This document shows, piece after piece, positions 62,575 through 64,000 of a stretch of DNA of 64,000 bases. Each line of letters begins with the position of its first letter. Position 1 is the stretch's first letter. This stretch comes from Aquiflexum lacus. GTDB lineage: Bacteria > Bacteroidota > Bacteroidia > Cytophagales > Cyclobacteriaceae. The stretch covers positions 93,679 to 157,678 of the forward strand of contig NZ_JABFHF010000013.1 of assembly GCF_015476655.1 (NCBI RefSeq). Direction: 5' to 3'. The notes under the pieces are model-generated. The model had not been told where the DNA came from, did no database searches, and saw only the letters and a list, made by a program, of their open reading frames with translations. Both the position numbers and the translations under genes were made by a program.

Positions 62575-62635
62575 GAGAGGCTTTTGACTCTAACTATCCA
62601 TAAAGGCATTCAAACGTGATTGAATCTTTGCCTTA

Positions 62636-63277
62636 TTACCCCTTCATCTCCTTCAACAAATTCATCAGCCCCACTACATTATTGATTTTGAGTTTTCTGA
62701 AAATGTTTTTACGGTGGGTTTTTACCGTTAAGGGACTTAAGTTTAGTCTTTCGGCTATGGTGTTGGTTTCCTGTTGATGCAGGATCATTTGGATGATTTC
62801 CATTTCCCTGGAGGACAATTGATAAGTCTCTCTGAGTTTTTCGTAAGTACCGTCAATAGAGTGAACCCTGTTTTCTATACCTGTACTTACAGGCTGAAAG
62901 TATTCCCTTCCTTCTGATACTTCTTGCAGGGCTTCTTTGAAAATGGCAAGACTGGCATCTTTTCCCACAAATCCTTTTGCACCCAGGTTCCTGCACAATT
63001 CCATGGTGGCGGTGGTATGTTGGCCGGTGACCACCAATACATTTTTAGATGGGAAATTCCGCTGTATATAGGGCAAAGCCTGCATACCATCCATCAAAGG
63101 CATACTTAAATCCAGGGCCAGCAAATCAACATCGTCATGGTTTTCCAAAAATTCTATCAGTTCTTTTCCATTGGATACCTTGCCGATCATTTCAAAACCG
63201 GGCATGGTTTCCAATATAAGTTTCAAACCGCCTGCAAAGAGGTCATGGTCATCTGCGATCAGTATCGTTTTCTTCAT
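62636..63277 (-). CDS. NarL/FixJ-family response regulator
   Basis: A 213-residue response regulator: receiver with acidic pair DDHD and phospho-acceptor Asp56 in LALDLSMP, and a C-terminal LuxR-type helix-turn-helix (about 154-196, LSSREMEIIQMIL and LSPLTVKTHRKNIFRKL). It normally pairs with a HisKA_3 kinase, of which only pieces are present (57555-57850 and the tail overlapping its own start at 63249-63314). Likely the factor for the NarL-type palindromes at 56932 and 57908, by context only. Confidence 0.92.
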   Translation of the reverse strand: MKKTILIADDHDLFAGGLKLILETMPGFEMIGKVSNGKELIEFLENHDDVDLLALDLSMPLMDGMQALPYIQRNFPSKNVLVVTGQHTTATMELCRNLGAKGFVGKDASLAIFKEALQEVSEGREYFQPVSTGIENRVHSIDGTYEKLRETYQLSSREMEIIQMILHQQETNTIAERLNLSPLTVKTHRKNIFRKLKINNVVGLMNLLKEMKG

Positions 63278-63314
63278 AAGCCATTTGATTGGATTCCAAG
63301 GGTATTTCTACTCC
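63249..63314 (-). pseudogene. C-terminal tail of a lost sensor kinase
   Basis: In the frame overlapping the regulator start, the last 21 residues read VEIPLESNQMAYEENDTDRR, the usual ending (G-x-x-V-x-I-E-I-P-L) of HisKA_3-type kinases. The stop lies 29 bp inside the regulator gene. Upstream of the tail the frame has no kinase similarity (KLYFVIEINRLTNLNV), so the rest of the gene is lost. Confidence 0.4.
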
Positions 63315-63653
63315 TGATAGTAAAAAGTTCATCAATCGAAAAATAAGGTAGAAAATCATAATGACGTTTAAATTTGTTAATCGATTAATTTCTATGACAA
63401 AATATAGTTTGAAACCTCTGAATATCAAAAAAATGGGTTTCATTTTTGGGGATTAAATAATGAACAGGAAAAAAAACCTTGAGAAGTAGTGATTAAGGTT
63501 AAAGTGCTGAATTTGAATCCCTACAAATCTAAATTTGGAATAATACCTACCTGTCGGCTGACAAAAACATCGAATAGTGAAATTGCCCTCCTGACCTTAG
63601 ACTGAAGTTTCAATTGTACAATAAACTTCGACCAATTTTTCAATTTTTCAATT
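63315..63653. other. intergenic region, no intact gene seen
   Basis: About 340 bp, AT-rich. It starts from the lost kinase tail and includes CAATTTTTCAATTTTTCAATT near the end. Nothing conserved was recognised; no RNA gene. Confidence 0.4.
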
Positions 63654-63694
63654 AAAAAAAACAACCCCCTCCAGATCTCTCCGGAAGGGGTTGT
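63654..63694 (-). terminator. terminator of the T9SS cargo gene
   Basis: ACAACCCCCTCC pairs with GGAAGGGGTTGT (10-nt loop, minor mismatch); on the minus strand it is followed by a T-run (A-run 63654-63660 on plus). It lies 23 bp after the stop of the sorting-domain gene. Confidence 0.85.
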
Positions 63695-63716
63695 CCAATT
63701 AAAAAGCCATAAATTG

Positions 63717-64000
63717 TTATTCTTCTTTTACCAGTCTGCCCGTCATCACCTCGTTACCGGAATTTACGATTACCTGGTACATGCCCGCACTCAGGCCTCT
63801 CAGATCCAGGTTGCGGACAAAGCTGCCCTCCTGCTTTTCTTTTTCTTCATACACCAGCCTGCCCGTTGCATCAAAGATTCTGATTTCCACTTTGCCGGGG
63901 CCTGACAGTTGCACCAGGATATTGGATTCCTCCCTGCCCGGGTTAGGATAGATCAGAATTTCTCCGGGAGGAAGTTCTCTGTACATGGTAATCTCTCTGC
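63717..64000 (-). CDS. T9SS type A C-terminal sorting domain protein, 5' end outside window
   Basis: The last ~94 residues of a larger secreted protein; the frame is open to the window edge, so the ATG at 63986 is internal. The sorting domain is IYPNPGREESNILVQL, then KVEIRIFDATGRLVYEE and LDLRGLSAGMYQVIV, ending MTGRLVKEE. These are the conserved motifs (PNP, GRLV, L..G.Y.V, KL.K-like) that send the protein through the type IX system to the surface. Cargo type cannot be seen from this piece. Confidence 0.92.
   Translation of the reverse strand, partial: REITMYRELPPGEILIYPNPGREESNILVQLSGPGKVEIRIFDATGRLVYEEKEKQEGSFVRNLDLRGLSAGMYQVIVNSGNEVMTGRLVKEE

Noticed and set aside
63249..63443. A 64-codon ORF just upstream of the NarL-type regulator
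   Set aside because: Only its last ~21 residues resemble a kinase end; the upstream part has no similarity, so it is treated as a remnant and not as a gene.
1..64000. CRISPR array, tRNA, rRNA, transposase or prophage genes
   Set aside because: No spaced direct repeats, cloverleaf-like sequences, conserved rRNA stretches or transposase motifs were seen. The PF04020 holin-like protein at 43619 is a chromosomal family and not evidence of phage.

Overview
The window comes from a Bacteroidota genome, most likely a Cytophagales/Cyclobacteriaceae-type organism (a family-level guess from gene content, not a tree). The evidence is a SusC/SusD pair, a type IX secretion sorting domain, many lipoproteins with an SxxC-type lipobox, LytS/LytTR signalling, a BlaI/BlaR1-TonB locus, AT-rich spacers and poor Shine-Dalgarno sites. 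No rRNA, tRNA, CRISPR array, transposase or phage gene was seen.

Layout. 1-3789: operon of SDR, acyl-CoA dehydrogenase, APH-like kinase and 3-hydroxyacyl-CoA dehydrogenase, an arrangement like a split mammalian ACAD10/ACAD11 enzyme. 4065-13413: mixed region with a methyltransferase, a secreted nucleoside-hydrolase-like protein, a CDGSH protein, a GH43 lipoprotein, two related RelE/ParE-type toxin-antitoxin pairs (the second toxin is frameshifted), a DUF1460 enzyme, a serine hydrolase and a serine-hydrolase remnant. 13361-32260: a carbohydrate utilisation locus with two GH2 enzymes, a Tat-exported enolase-superfamily enzyme, a two-domain DUF1080 lipoprotein, a Tat-exported Gfo/Idh/MocA oxidoreductase, SusC, SusD, a LacI-family regulator and a cytoplasmic uronate route (UxaC, SDR fructuronate reductase, UxuA). 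Three matching palindromes with central AATCGATT-like cores sit in front of its transcription units and are probably the LacI-family operators. Together they suggest import of a uronate-containing glycan, trimming in the periplasm (including possible 3-keto-glycoside chemistry), and conversion of glucuronate to 2-keto-3-deoxygluconate.

32264-50150: a LytTR/LytS two-component pair preceded by a 26-residue membrane-peptide ORF, an alpha/beta hydrolase, a eukaryotic-type glycogen branching enzyme, an OmpA protein with beta-propeller repeats, a deoxyhypusine synthase-like enzyme, an OmpH-like lipoprotein, an HDAC-like deacetylase, an AlbA_2 protein, a PF04020 membrane protein, a fatty acid desaturase, BlaI plus a large M56-TonB-plug fusion, an arginase-family enzyme and a SixA phosphatase. 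50305-54745: DNA topoisomerase I, a sirtuin without the usual zinc cysteines, and a flavin monooxygenase.

54747-64000: lipoproteins, a short ORF of unknown function, an NTF2-like protein, a truncated histidine kinase, an NmrA-like oxidoreductase, a class III cyclase-ATPase-TPR protein, a NarL-type response regulator, and the 3' end of a T9SS cargo gene. Two 7-2-7 palindromes of NarL type, two pieces of histidine kinase and a palindromic intergenic element suggest this last part is a partly decayed signalling region.
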